Source of the DNA: G963665495 sp963677785
GTDB taxonomy: Bacteria; Desulfobacterota; Desulfovibrionia; Desulfovibrionales; Desulfovibrionaceae
Reading direction: 5' to 3'
Assembly (NCBI GenBank): GCA_963677785.2
Contig: CAXXDH010000003.1
Span: forward strand, 1,364,001 to 1,428,000
Length of the DNA stretch: 64,000 nt
Shown here: positions 44,348 to 53,308 of the stretch, in pieces
Layout of the letters: the number at the start of each line of letters is the position of its first letter
Numbering within the stretch: the first letter of the stretch is position 1
Notes under the pieces: model-generated
Told to the model about the DNA's origin: nothing
The model's database searches: none
The model's input: the letters and a program-made list of their open reading frames with translations, nothing else
Translations under genes and position numbers: made by a program

Positions 44348-47323
44348 TTACGGCTTTGATGCGAGGCTCTGGATCTGCTCCAGATAGTTTTCGTGATTGT
44401 TGAGATAGAATGCCAGCGCGTTGTTGAATTTGCGCCCCAGAAGTCCGTCGATCAGCAACAGGCTGATTTCCTTTTCCCGCTCCAGCACCCATTGCGAGGC
44501 CAGAAAGGCTTTGCGTTCGTCCCGCTCCATTTTTCGCAGTTTGCAGCGCAGCACGGTCCGGGCCTGGGGTTGGTACATCCAGAAGTACATCAAATCCAGC
44601 GCGTTGACGATAACGATCTTTTCCAGGTCGCTTTGTTCGGTGGCGGCCGTGTCGATAAAAGCCTTGGGCGAAGCGAGCAGGTCCAGGGCGTCATCCTGCG
44701 GATACAACACCTCGAGCCTGGCGTAGGTTCGAAAAAGCTGCTCCAGCTTGGCATCCAGATCCCGGATACGCAGCCGGATGTAGTTCGATCTGTCGGCCAT
44801 GCCTTCGATGACTCCGGCCACGCAATCGGAGGCGAATTTGGAAATGATGGCCGCCCATTTCTGCAGCGCAAGCTCCGCATTGGGAACACCGTATATTCCC
44901 AGAATGCCGACCAGGACCAGGTTGAAGAGCACAGCCAGCGGAATGGAGAGCACGCTGCGGAAAAAATTCCCCACCACGGCGCGCCGGGGCAGGCCTCGAA
45001 AAATGTTGTGCGTGGAGATGTAGGCCCCGTTGACCAGCGCCATGATGGTGAACAGCAGCACGGGGGCGGTGGCCGTGGTAATGCCCAGGCCGTGGTCGAG
45101 CAGCACGGTTTTGACCAGATAATCCAGCAGGGGCACGGAAAAGCCCGTATAGAGTAAAGAATCTGAAAAGCGCTCCCAGCTGACATAATCATTCCATTTG
45201 TACAAGGAAGAACGTTGCAACCCGCCGCAGGCAAGCGCGGACTGAATGATATTGCGTACGCCGGTGATGCCGAACCAGATGACCGGCCCCAAATAAGCCA
45301 GCAGCCACCAGTCCTTTGTGTAGTAGAAGGAAATCGCCGCAGGGATGAACCCGAAGAGTATTTTCAGCAGGTTCTTCAGGTTGCTGTTCAAATTCGCCCA
45401 GCGCTTGATCTTCTTTTTCCGAGGTCTGCTCACGGCTTTTACATTCGCAGAGGGCTTGTGTATCCCTCCCAGGGTATAAAGATTGCCTGTACCATGGGGC
45501 GCAAGCGTATAGCTGATCCTTTTCCAGGTTACCTGCGCTTTGTTCCCGCGCGTAAAACAGCCGGGCAGGGTTCGGGCAAGTGAGCCGAAGAGTTTGGCCG
45601 GGCCGCTGGGCGGTTGCAGGAAAAACACCAGCCGGGCTCTGGTTTCCAGCGTAATGGGCAGGGGCAGGAACCTTCGCGTTCGGCAATGTTTCAAGGCCCG
45701 CTGGGACCTGCGCGGCAGGGTATCCGAAACAACCAGGCCCATGCCGTGGCGGCGGGAGGACTGGCCGGTGGAATCCGATCCGATCCGCGACCGCAGCGGA
45801 TAGTTTTTGTAGAGCGCGTGAAAGGAGGAAAGATCTTCCAGCAAGGCCTCCAGTTCCTCCAGGCGCAGCTCTCTGAAAGGCTTTTGGCACATCTCCACCG
45901 TATCGATGATCCGGTGGATGTATTTCTTGAGTTTGACGACGTTGGCCGCATTGACCACGGCCTGCAGTTCGAGAACAGGCGCATAGTCCGCGGGACTGCT
46001 TGTTTCAAAGTAGCGCAGGTTGAAAATTTCCAGATGGGTGATGCCACCGTTGCTCTGATGCAGCAGGACAAGAACTTCGTCGACACTGAGTCCGTTCAGG
46101 TCGAGCGTGATCCAGCTTTTCACATGGAGTCCGCGGATCAATTGAACCATCCGGACGGGCGACAACGACAGCAATTCCGGCGCGTCCTGCGTATCGTGGG
46201 GTAAATACGGATTGTGAATCTCGGGATTCTGCTCGGGGGCAAGCCATTTTTCAATGACGAGTTCCACGTCGAGATCCTGAGCGGATCCGGCCCGTGTTTC
46301 AGGCTGCGCAAGCAGGCTGTTGCTTGCCAGCGCGCTGATCATGCTGCCCAAGTGAAACAGAGTGGGCTGGCCGACTCCCACAAATTCGAGGTATTCCTTT
46401 CTGGAAATGGCGGGCAACCCTACGCCGAGGCTCTCGCTCATGGTTTTTCGCAGGGAGCTGTTGTACTTTTCCAGAATGCTCCAGATATAATTGTGCTGGT
46501 ATTCCAGCACGTCCCGCCCTTTTTGTTGAAAAGCGGCCATGTCCGGCTTGTGCAGAAAGTTGAGAAAATCCACTTGGTTCGCCAGATCCCTGGGCGTCCA
46601 GAGCAGCTTGATGAAACGGTCGCGGAGCCGGACGCGCAGCTCAATGCCGATGCGTGCGGAAATCCTCATGATTTTGGCGGCTTCCAGCAGTTCCGCGGCC
46701 GCAGCGGGATCAATGACCGTATAGTAGATCACGGTGAGCTTGCGGATGCCCTTGATCCAGGCGTCCATGATCAGATGCGTGGGAGATTTGCGCCCTTTGG
46801 TGTTGGCATCATGTACGTGGTCGTCAAAGGCCAGCTGCGACCAGTCCTCGGGCATTTCTATCAGATGATATTTTTTCAGCTCGCGGCGGACGCTCCGCGG
46901 CTTTCCCAGCACGACCCGGCGGAAATCATGGGCCAGCACCAGCTGGCGCAAAGGGTCGTCTTTGGAGCGTACGAGCTCTTTCATGATCTGCAGCAGGACT
47001 CTGGCGGTGTTCAGGGGCAAAGAACTTTCAGACGCGGTCAGCACTTCTTCTTTCAAAGTGCGCAAGGCATCGATGCGGTCCTGGGCTTTGCCGCGTTCCA
47101 ACGACCCCAGAAGGTGAATGACCGCATGGGCGATACGCAGGCTTCGTTTGGCCGCCATCTGTTTGATGCCGTTGGGATGCAGATACGGCGCAAGAATGCG
47201 TTTGAAGCCGGAATATTGCCCGCGCTGCAACACGTCATTGACGATGCGCAGCATTTCATAATCCTGCGGATCAAAAAAAAGCCTGTTGGCAAGCCTGCGT
47301 TGCTCATTATTCATGGTGGTCAC
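44348..47323 (-). CDS. Large membrane protein of unknown function
   Basis: 991 residues; family not recognised. The N-terminal about 580 residues are soluble and helical (RRLANRLFFDPQDYEMLRIV, HVHDANTKGRKSPTHLIMDA). A basic linker follows near 625-645 (SRPRKKKIKRW). Four or five membrane helices lie at about 650-830 (FIPAAISFYYTKDWWLLAYL, VLLFTIMALVNGAYIS, VLSIPLAVLFNLVLVGILGI). The tail is again helical. GC-rich with core codon use and one long frame of high coding quality. It stands alone. It may be a lineage-specific site-2 or preprotein-type factor, but nothing in it proves that. Confidence 0.7.
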   Translation of the reverse strand: MTTMNNEQRRLANRLFFDPQDYEMLRIVNDVLQRGQYSGFKRILAPYLHPNGIKQMAAKRSLRIAHAVIHLLGSLERGKAQDRIDALRTLKEEVLTASESSLPLNTARVLLQIMKELVRSKDDPLRQLVLAHDFRRVVLGKPRSVRRELKKYHLIEMPEDWSQLAFDDHVHDANTKGRKSPTHLIMDAWIKGIRKLTVIYYTVIDPAAAAELLEAAKIMRISARIGIELRVRLRDRFIKLLWTPRDLANQVDFLNFLHKPDMAAFQQKGRDVLEYQHNYIWSILEKYNSSLRKTMSESLGVGLPAISRKEYLEFVGVGQPTLFHLGSMISALASNSLLAQPETRAGSAQDLDVELVIEKWLAPEQNPEIHNPYLPHDTQDAPELLSLSPVRMVQLIRGLHVKSWITLDLNGLSVDEVLVLLHQSNGGITHLEIFNLRYFETSSPADYAPVLELQAVVNAANVVKLKKYIHRIIDTVEMCQKPFRELRLEELEALLEDLSSFHALYKNYPLRSRIGSDSTGQSSRRHGMGLVVSDTLPRRSQRALKHCRTRRFLPLPITLETRARLVFFLQPPSGPAKLFGSLARTLPGCFTRGNKAQVTWKRISYTLAPHGTGNLYTLGGIHKPSANVKAVSRPRKKKIKRWANLNSNLKNLLKILFGFIPAAISFYYTKDWWLLAYLGPVIWFGITGVRNIIQSALACGGLQRSSLYKWNDYVSWERFSDSLLYTGFSVPLLDYLVKTVLLDHGLGITTATAPVLLFTIMALVNGAYISTHNIFRGLPRRAVVGNFFRSVLSIPLAVLFNLVLVGILGIYGVPNAELALQKWAAIISKFASDCVAGVIEGMADRSNYIRLRIRDLDAKLEQLFRTYARLEVLYPQDDALDLLASPKAFIDTAATEQSDLEKIVIVNALDLMYFWMYQPQARTVLRCKLRKMERDERKAFLASQWVLEREKEISLLLIDGLLGRKFNNALAFYLNNHENYLEQIQSLASKP

Positions 47324-47712
47324 CAGTGCGTCGCCGCTGCGGTTTCCTGCACCGGCGCTTGCAGGAACGGGGTTCGGGCGTCTGTCAGGTTAGTTTAAAA
47401 GGGTATAACTCCTTATAATTATACAATTTTATTTTATTGTATTTATGTCATTTATTACTATTGAACAAGCCATGTCAACCAACACTCCCGCCTTTGCCAT
47501 TGGGAGGAATGCAACAGGTATATTTTGACAATATTGGGATGGAAACAACTCAAAAGAGGCTTTTGAAGACGGCGTCGCGGACGGTATTCAGATACATAGT
47601 GAAGAGGAAAACCGTAGCAATAGGGAAAGTTACGATCTTTTCAAAAAGTGGGAGAAGCGAACGTACTCCAAAAGAAACCCTGACCGGCTGAAAACAAGAT
47701 CCCCAGCTCCTG
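47324..47712. other. Intergenic region between the large membrane protein and the helicase
   Basis: 389 bp, AT-rich at 47400-47460. No supported gene. It presumably holds the promoter of the 991-residue protein and the 3' end of the helicase transcript. Confidence 0.4.
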
Positions 47713-49902
47713 CTACTCTTTTTCCAGCTCCAGGTAATCGGCCAGGATAACCTTGAGGCCGAAGCCGGGGAAGTTGACGCGGTACTTGTCTGGCGGGAGA
47801 GCGCCGATGATTTTGCCGCGGCCGAAGATTTTGTGTTTGCAATAGCAGCAGACATCCGTACGCGATGCCGCTTTTTTGGCCCCGGTCCCGAGGGCCGGTC
47901 CGCCGGGAGCATCCGGGGCGAATGCTGCAGAACGTTCGGCCGGTGAGCCCTGGCGCTTCTGGTGCAGGCCGCCGGTGAGTTCTTCGCGGTATTCGTTCAG
48001 GTATTCGGTTTCGATTTCCCGGATAAAGGGGCTCAAACACGCGGGTTCGGAGAAATCCTGGCCCCTGCGGTAGAGGTTTTTGGGCGCGAAAATTCCCAGG
48101 TACTCGCGGGCGCGCGTACAGGCCACGTACATCAGCCGCCGCTCTTCCTCCAGGTCGTCCGGATTGTTCAGGGCGTGGCGCGAGGGAAAGCGTTCTTCCA
48201 CCGCGTCTATAAGCAGTACGGCGTCCCATTCGAGCCCTTTGGCCTGGTGGATGGTCGAAAGGGTCAGCACCTCGGTGCGTTCCTCTCCCCGGTCCGGGTT
48301 TTCCAGGCTGAGGTCGGCCAGGAACTGCTCCAGGTCCTCGTATCCCAGGGCGATCTGGGCCAGCTCTTCCAACCCCTTCTGGCGGCGCGGATAGTCGTCC
48401 GGATAGCGCATCTCCAGAATAGGCTCGTAGAATTCCAGAGCCATGGTCGCCAGGGCCGCCGGCGTACGCTGGTCCTTGCGCAGGTCTTCGAGCAGCTCGA
48501 GACAATCACGCAGCTCGGGCCATTTGGCAAAGGCCTTTTGCAGTTTTTTTTCGTCATTGGCCAGCAACTCGTTGTGCAGCCGGAGCGCGGTCTTGGGGCC
48601 GATGCCGTTGATGTGCGAAATGGCCCGCTGCCAGGCCAGCGTATCGCCCGGATTCAGGGCCAGGCGCAGAAAGGAGAGCACGTCCTTGACATGCGCGGCT
48701 TCGGAAAAGCGCAGTCCGCCGTATTTCTTGAAAGTCACGCCCAGTTTGGCCAGATTGGTTTCCACATTGTAGGACTGGTACCCGGCGCGGAACAGCACGG
48801 CGATTTCGCTGGCCGGGTATTCCTTGAGCAGCTCGACGATTTTGTTGACCACCAGGCGCGACTGGGTCAGGTCGCTGAGCGGACGCAGCAGTTCGGGCTT
48901 GGGGCCTTCGGTCCGTTCGGAAAACAGGTGTTTCTGAAAATGGGCCGTGGCCTGTTCGAGAATTTTGTTGGTCAGGTCCAGAATGGGCTGGGTGGAGCGG
49001 TAGTTCTGCTCCAGCTTGACCATTTTGGTGTCCGGAAAATTTTTAGGAAACTCCAGGATATTGCGGACGTTGGCACCGCGAAAGGCGTAGATGGACTGCG
49101 CGTCGTCGCCAACGGCCATGACCGTGTTGGTTTCGGGTGTGAGCAGTTGTACCAGCCGGGCCTGCACCAGGTTGGTGTCCTGGTATTCGTCGATCATGAT
49201 ATGGCCGAAGCGGCCGCGCAGCCAGTCGCGTACACCGTGGTTCTCTCGGAGCAAGGACTCCAGCCCGAAGAGCAGGTCGTCGTAGTCCAGCAGCCCGCTT
49301 TCGCGCTTGCGTTTGACGTACGCCTTGCCCATTTCCCGGAAATCATCCGCATAGGTCATCAGATGAAAGGCCTCACGGGTCAGGATCGTGTCCAGGGTGA
49401 GCTCCTTGTTGCGGGATTTGCTGAGCATTTCGTAGACCGTGCCGATTTTCGGAAACGAGCGGTCGCCTTTGCCGATTTTCAGTTCGGCCTTGATGTCCCG
49501 CAGAATATGCTCGGCGTCCTGGCGGTCCATGATTACCAACCTGTCCGGGTAGTCCGGAGGCGGATTGGTCCGCAGGATCTTGTAGGCAAAGGAGTGGAAG
49601 GTGCCGCCCTGCACCGCGCCCACCAGGTCCGCGCCGTAGCTTCCGAATCCGCCGATGTTGCCCTGGCTGTTGCGCAGCAGGTCGCCCGCGCGCAGCAGCA
49701 TTTCCTGGGCCGCCTTGCGGGTAAAGGTCAGCAGCAGAATGGCCTCGGGCGGAACGCCCTGTTCCACCAGGTAGGCCAGGCGGTAGACAATGGTCCGGGT
49801 TTTGCCGCTGCCCGCGCCGGCAATGACCAGCAGCGGGCGGTCCGTGGTGGTGACGGCCTCGTACTGGGCCGGGTTCAGTTCGTTTTGATAATCTATGCTC
49901 AT
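47713..49902 (-). CDS. UvrD/PcrA-type SF1 DNA helicase
   Basis: 729 residues. ATP-dependent 3'-5' DNA helicase of the UvrD/Rep family, acting in repair or replication-fork rescue. Motifs in order: ELNPAQYEAVTT (Q motif), VIAGAGSGKTRT (Walker A), LLLTFTRKAAQEML, IMIDEYQDTNLVQ (motif II), AVGDDAQSIYAFRGA (motif III), KLEQNYRST (IV), LSTIHQAKGLEWDAV (V) and RRLMYVACTRAREYL (VI). The C-terminus ends in PGFGLKVILADYLELEKE, resembling the Tudor-like end of PcrA. Its ATG overlaps the stop of the upstream phosphodiesterase gene by 4 bp. Which of uvrD, pcrA or rep it replaces is unclear. Confidence 0.95.
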   Translation of the reverse strand: MSIDYQNELNPAQYEAVTTTDRPLLVIAGAGSGKTRTIVYRLAYLVEQGVPPEAILLLTFTRKAAQEMLLRAGDLLRNSQGNIGGFGSYGADLVGAVQGGTFHSFAYKILRTNPPPDYPDRLVIMDRQDAEHILRDIKAELKIGKGDRSFPKIGTVYEMLSKSRNKELTLDTILTREAFHLMTYADDFREMGKAYVKRKRESGLLDYDDLLFGLESLLRENHGVRDWLRGRFGHIMIDEYQDTNLVQARLVQLLTPETNTVMAVGDDAQSIYAFRGANVRNILEFPKNFPDTKMVKLEQNYRSTQPILDLTNKILEQATAHFQKHLFSERTEGPKPELLRPLSDLTQSRLVVNKIVELLKEYPASEIAVLFRAGYQSYNVETNLAKLGVTFKKYGGLRFSEAAHVKDVLSFLRLALNPGDTLAWQRAISHINGIGPKTALRLHNELLANDEKKLQKAFAKWPELRDCLELLEDLRKDQRTPAALATMALEFYEPILEMRYPDDYPRRQKGLEELAQIALGYEDLEQFLADLSLENPDRGEERTEVLTLSTIHQAKGLEWDAVLLIDAVEERFPSRHALNNPDDLEEERRLMYVACTRAREYLGIFAPKNLYRRGQDFSEPACLSPFIREIETEYLNEYREELTGGLHQKRQGSPAERSAAFAPDAPGGPALGTGAKKAASRTDVCCYCKHKIFGRGKIIGALPPDKYRVNFPGFGLKVILADYLELEKE

Positions 49903-51263
49903 GCGTCGTATATGTGGTCGGTTGTGCTTTCCGCTGCTCCATTGAAATGGTCAAGGACCAGCCTGCCCACGTCGCGGACGCGTTCCGGCCGGGCTCCGAC
50001 GCTGTCGTAAAAAAACGCGTCGCCCACGGTGTGCGTACCGTGGCGTCCGTGCAGACCGAACAGCGCGCGGCTGTCGAACTTGGCCTTGAGGTCAAAGCCC
50101 GGATTGGGCGTACAAAGCAGATCGGGCGGCTGGTAGCTGGCTATTCCCGCGTTGCGGAATTCGGCTTCCACCGGATAGAGTGCGTCCCTGGTCGCAACCT
50201 GTTGCATGACCGGTTCGCCCTCAAAGGTCAAGTGCAGCAGTCCCTGCCTGACGTCCTCCAGCAGCCTGTGCAGCTCCCCTGCCCCGTACGCGCTGCGGGA
50301 AAACCGTTCGCGCGCGTGCAGGTAAATCCGCCCGGGATCCAGGGCAAAGCATTTCGTCTCGGGCAGAATCCTCCCGGCGTCCAGCTCGTGCGCCTCCAGT
50401 CCGTCCTGAACAGGCGTCAGCCGCAACAAACCCTGCTGTTCGAGCCAGGTGTTCAGGTTCACCTCTATCTTCAGCGCGCAGAAGCCGTGGTCGGCCAGGG
50501 CCACCAGACGTTTGGGCTCGGGCAGGCTGTCGTAGCGTTCGAGCACGTCGCCGATGAGCGCGTCCCAGTGGCGCAGAAATTCCAGGCAGGCCGCATGCAG
50601 CGGATGGTTTGCGTCCGTGCAGGCCGGAAACAGAAAATGGAACAGCCGGTCGGTTTCGGTCAGCACGAAAACAAACAGATCCCAGGCCAGGTCGGGCCAG
50701 AGCATGTCCAGGGCCTGGCGGCGGGATTCCAGGGTGGCGCGCAGCTCGCTGAGCAGAAATTCCGGATCCTTTTTACCGCGTACGGTGTCCGCCTCGAGCT
50801 TGTAGCCTTTGGCGGCCAGGCTGGGCGCCAGAAAAGGCGGAAACACGGCCCGGCTCAGCTCCGGGGCCACGAATCCGGCCACGAGCATGCCGGGCAGGGG
50901 CGCGGCCGGGTAGGTATTGGGCAGATTGACGACCCGTACGCTTTTGCCCTGTTCGCCCAGACGCTGAAAAATGGTCGGGCAGCGGACCCAGGCGGCGTTG
51001 GCGATATGCAGTTCGTAGCTCTGCGGATCCAGGGCCGTGAACCCGAAGACCCCGTGCTCGGCCGGACCCGCGGCCGTGTAAAAGGAGGTCCAGTTCACGG
51101 GCGAAAGCTCGGGCAGCTCGGCCCGGATCGCCCCGGACTGCGGCGCCAGAGCCAGTTTGCTCAGATTCGGGAGAACGCCCTGGGCGGACAGGGAACGGGC
51201 CAGCGTATAGGGCAGCCCGTCCAGCCCCAAAACCACCAGGCGCGTACGTGCTAATGCTTCCAT
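49899..51263 (-). CDS. Alkaline-phosphatase-superfamily phosphodiesterase/nucleotide pyrophosphatase
   Basis: 454 residues. The N-terminal VVLGLDGLPYTLARSLSAQG supplies the first metal aspartate, and LSPVNWTSFYTAAGPAEHGV the nucleophile region with the GxxGVFGF motif. VFVLTETDRLFHFLFP and VALADHGFC give the later metal ligands, and GRHGTHTVGDAFF the last histidine. This matches type I phosphodiesterases. Substrate unknown. Cytosolic; no signal peptide. The helicase gene overlaps its stop by 4 bp, so the two are cotranscribed, although a functional link is not evident. Confidence 0.88.
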   Translation of the reverse strand: MEALARTRLVVLGLDGLPYTLARSLSAQGVLPNLSKLALAPQSGAIRAELPELSPVNWTSFYTAAGPAEHGVFGFTALDPQSYELHIANAAWVRCPTIFQRLGEQGKSVRVVNLPNTYPAAPLPGMLVAGFVAPELSRAVFPPFLAPSLAAKGYKLEADTVRGKKDPEFLLSELRATLESRRQALDMLWPDLAWDLFVFVLTETDRLFHFLFPACTDANHPLHAACLEFLRHWDALIGDVLERYDSLPEPKRLVALADHGFCALKIEVNLNTWLEQQGLLRLTPVQDGLEAHELDAGRILPETKCFALDPGRIYLHARERFSRSAYGAGELHRLLEDVRQGLLHLTFEGEPVMQQVATRDALYPVEAEFRNAGIASYQPPDLLCTPNPGFDLKAKFDSRALFGLHGRHGTHTVGDAFFYDSVGARPERVRDVGRLVLDHFNGAAESTTDHIYDA

Positions 51264-51321
51264 GCGGGGCGTGATACCAGCTGCGCGCCAGATAGGCCAG
51301 CGTCAAAGGGGAGGGGAAAAA

Positions 51322-51385
51322 ATGCCTCCGGCGGCTTAAGGAACTTTTTGGAAAAAGTTCCTTAAGAATCCTTAAAAACTTTAGA
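51322..51385. repeat. Dispersed terminator-like repeat, copy 1
   Basis: ATGCCTCCGGCGG is followed by a hairpin at about 51336-51366 (TAAGGAACTTTTT/AAAAAGTTCCTTA) and a TTAAAAACTTTAG tail. A second member with the same layout is at 63749-63815. It lies downstream of aroQ (minus strand) and may be its terminator. Confidence 0.65.
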
Positions 51386-51510
51386 TGGTTAATGCGCGTC
51401 TGTTGTACGATATAAAATTTAAATTTATTTACGCGGGTTCAGGCTTAGGGGCTGTCTCTCTTGGCGAATCTTCGAGCCTAGAGAGATTTAAGAGCCACCG
51501 CTACGCTGCC

Positions 51511-51954
51511 TTACGCCTTGTCAGCAAGATTCATTGCGGCCCGCAGGCCGAGCAGGTAGCTTTCGGCGCCGAAGCCCACGATGGAGCCGGCAGCCAGGGG
51601 CGCGATCACGGAGTGGTGGCGGAATTCCTCGCGCGCGTGGATGTTGGACATGTGCACTTCCACGATGGGTACGGTGAGGATGTCCAGGGCGTCGCGCAGG
51701 GCGATGCTGTAGTGAGTCCAGGCTCCCGCGTTGATGACCACGGCCCGGATGGAATCGTCCGCAAAGGCGGCGTGGATCCGGTCGAGCATTTCGCCTTCGT
51801 GGTTGGTCTGGAAAAAATCGATCTGCGCGCCCAGTTCGGCGGCCAGGGCGTCCAGCTTGCGGCGGATGTCCTCCAGAGTCTTCGTACCGTAGATTTTCGG
51901 ATCCCGCTTACCGAACATGTTCAGGTTGGGACCGTTGAGTACGAGTATTTTCAT
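51511..51954 (-). CDS. aroQ: Type II 3-dehydroquinate dehydratase
   Basis: 147 residues, normal length. Third step of the shikimate pathway. ILVLNGPNLNMFGKRDPKIYG contains the active-site loop with the catalytic arginine and tyrosine. IDFFQTNHEGEMLDRIHAAF, INAGAWTHYSIALRDALDIL and VEVHMSNIHAREEFRHHSVI are hallmark segments, including the catalytic histidine. It starts 9 bp after the shikimate kinase stop, so the two pathway genes form an operon. Confidence 0.97.
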   Translation of the reverse strand: MKILVLNGPNLNMFGKRDPKIYGTKTLEDIRRKLDALAAELGAQIDFFQTNHEGEMLDRIHAAFADDSIRAVVINAGAWTHYSIALRDALDILTVPIVEVHMSNIHAREEFRHHSVIAPLAAGSIVGFGAESYLLGLRAAMNLADKA

Positions 51955-51963
51955 GGATCGCTC

Positions 51964-52542
51964 CTATTGGGTGTCGCTTGTGTCGTGAAAGTGCGCGGCA
52001 ATGGCGTCCACCAGGGCGTCGATGGACTGTTCGGCGACGATGACCGCATGGGCGGCTTGTTCGTACAACGCGGCGCGCTGCTGCAGGGTGTCGCGGATCT
52101 CCTGGCCCGGATGGTAGGTTTCCTCACTCGGGGCTGCGTCCTCTGTGGCGCCCAGGCGCGGGCGCTGCACCAGGTTGGGGTTGCGCATCAGACGCTGGAT
52201 AAGAATCTCGGGTTCGGCCTTGAGATAATAACTGCGGCCCGAGCGCAGGATGAACTCCCGGTTGTCCGCGCGCAGTACCACGCCGCCGCCGGTGGCGATG
52301 ACGGTACGCGGCGCGCAGGCCTCGCGCAGTATCCGCGACTCGTGCTTCCGGAATCCCTCCCAGCCCTCCTGGGCCACGATATCCGCGATCTCCTTTCCCA
52401 GCTGCTCGCAGAGCAGCAAATCCAGATCCACAAAGGCATACCCCAACCGTTTGGCCAGGGCCTTGCCCACGGTTGTTTTTCCGGAAGCCCGCATACCTAT
52501 CAAAAACAGCGGGTGGTCGGTAGACTCGGTCATAAGCGGCAA
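51964..52542 (-). CDS. Shikimate kinase
   Basis: 192 residues. It phosphorylates shikimate at the 3-position. LFLIGMRASGKTTVGKALAK is the P-loop; FVDLDLLLCEQLGKEIADIV supplies the substrate aspartates, and VIATGGGVVLRADNRE the shikimate-binding GGG loop. YYLKAEPEILIQRL and RPRLG form the LID with its arginines. aroK versus aroL is not decided; the CEQLGK segment looks AroL-like. Two in-frame starts are 3 codons apart (MPLMTES); the first is kept. First gene of a pair with aroQ. Confidence 0.94.
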   Translation of the reverse strand: MPLMTESTDHPLFLIGMRASGKTTVGKALAKRLGYAFVDLDLLLCEQLGKEIADIVAQEGWEGFRKHESRILREACAPRTVIATGGGVVLRADNREFILRSGRSYYLKAEPEILIQRLMRNPNLVQRPRLGATEDAAPSEETYHPGQEIRDTLQQRAALYEQAAHAVIVAEQSIDALVDAIAAHFHDTSDTQ

Positions 52543-52722
52543 TCCTTGGTTAGACGAACAAACGGCAGTGCTCCTTGCAGAGCAACGGGCATACCCTATT
52601 ACGCGCCGATGGGGAATCCCGCGAATTGGGCGGGAGCGCCGCAGCCGGGTATTGCCCTGACGCGGATCTTGCTCTACAGCATACGGCAGTTATTTCATTA
52701 ACAGGAGTTTACAGGAGACGCC

Positions 52723-53286
52723 ATGGACTTTTCTCCCGCACGTTTTATCGGTGATACGGTACAAACGCTCACCCATCCGCAAACGTATTTTGAAACAATG
52801 CCCGTGGACGGAGGTTTTCTGGAACCAGTGATCAAGGCGGCGCTTTACGGGCTGTTGAGCGGCGTCGTGCTCTGCGTTTTGGGCATGTTCAAGCTCACGG
52901 GCGTGCCCGTGCTGGACAGTCCGGACGCATCGGCCCTGGCTTTGCTGGCCATGCCCCTGCTGGTGGTGCTGCTGAGCTTTGTGGGCGGCGCGCTGCTGCT
53001 GGTGGGAGCCATGGTTTGCAAGGGCGGCGCGCCCTATCAGGCCGCCGTACGCTGCATGGCCTCGCTCATGGCGCTGGAGCCCGTGAACCTGCTGGTGGAC
53101 TCGCTTTCGCTGCACGGCAATCCGGTGGCCGTGGGAGTCTCCGTCCTGGTCTCCTGGTACGGGCTGTACCTGGCCTTCCATGCCCTGACCAGATGTCTGG
53201 GCGCGCGTCCGAAAGCCGCGATCATTCTGGTGGTGGCTCTGGCCGTATTCAATACGGGCAATACGCTGCTGCCGCTGTTTCAATAG
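52723..53286 (+). CDS. Yip1-family membrane protein
   Basis: 187 residues with about five membrane helices (ALYGLLSGVVLCVLGMF, LALLAMPLLVVLLSFVGGAL, VGVSVLVSWYGLYLAFHAL, AAIILVVALAVFNTG). The soluble start MDFSPARFIGDTVQTLTHPQ and the FETMP segment are typical of bacterial Yip1-domain proteins. Start has AGGAG at good spacing. Single gene, convergent with the histidine kinase. Function in bacteria unknown. Confidence 0.8.
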   Translation: MDFSPARFIGDTVQTLTHPQTYFETMPVDGGFLEPVIKAALYGLLSGVVLCVLGMFKLTGVPVLDSPDASALALLAMPLLVVLLSFVGGALLLVGAMVCKGGAPYQAAVRCMASLMALEPVNLLVDSLSLHGNPVAVGVSVLVSWYGLYLAFHALTRCLGARPKAAIILVVALAVFNTGNTLLPLFQ

Positions 53287-53308
53287 CCGTACCGCGTTCG
53301 GCGTCCGG

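Noticed and set aside
47962..51254. Very long plus-strand frames (682 and 446 codons) opposite the helicase and phosphodiesterase genes
   Set aside because: Antisense shadows caused by GC-rich codon use; the minus-strand genes have all family motifs.
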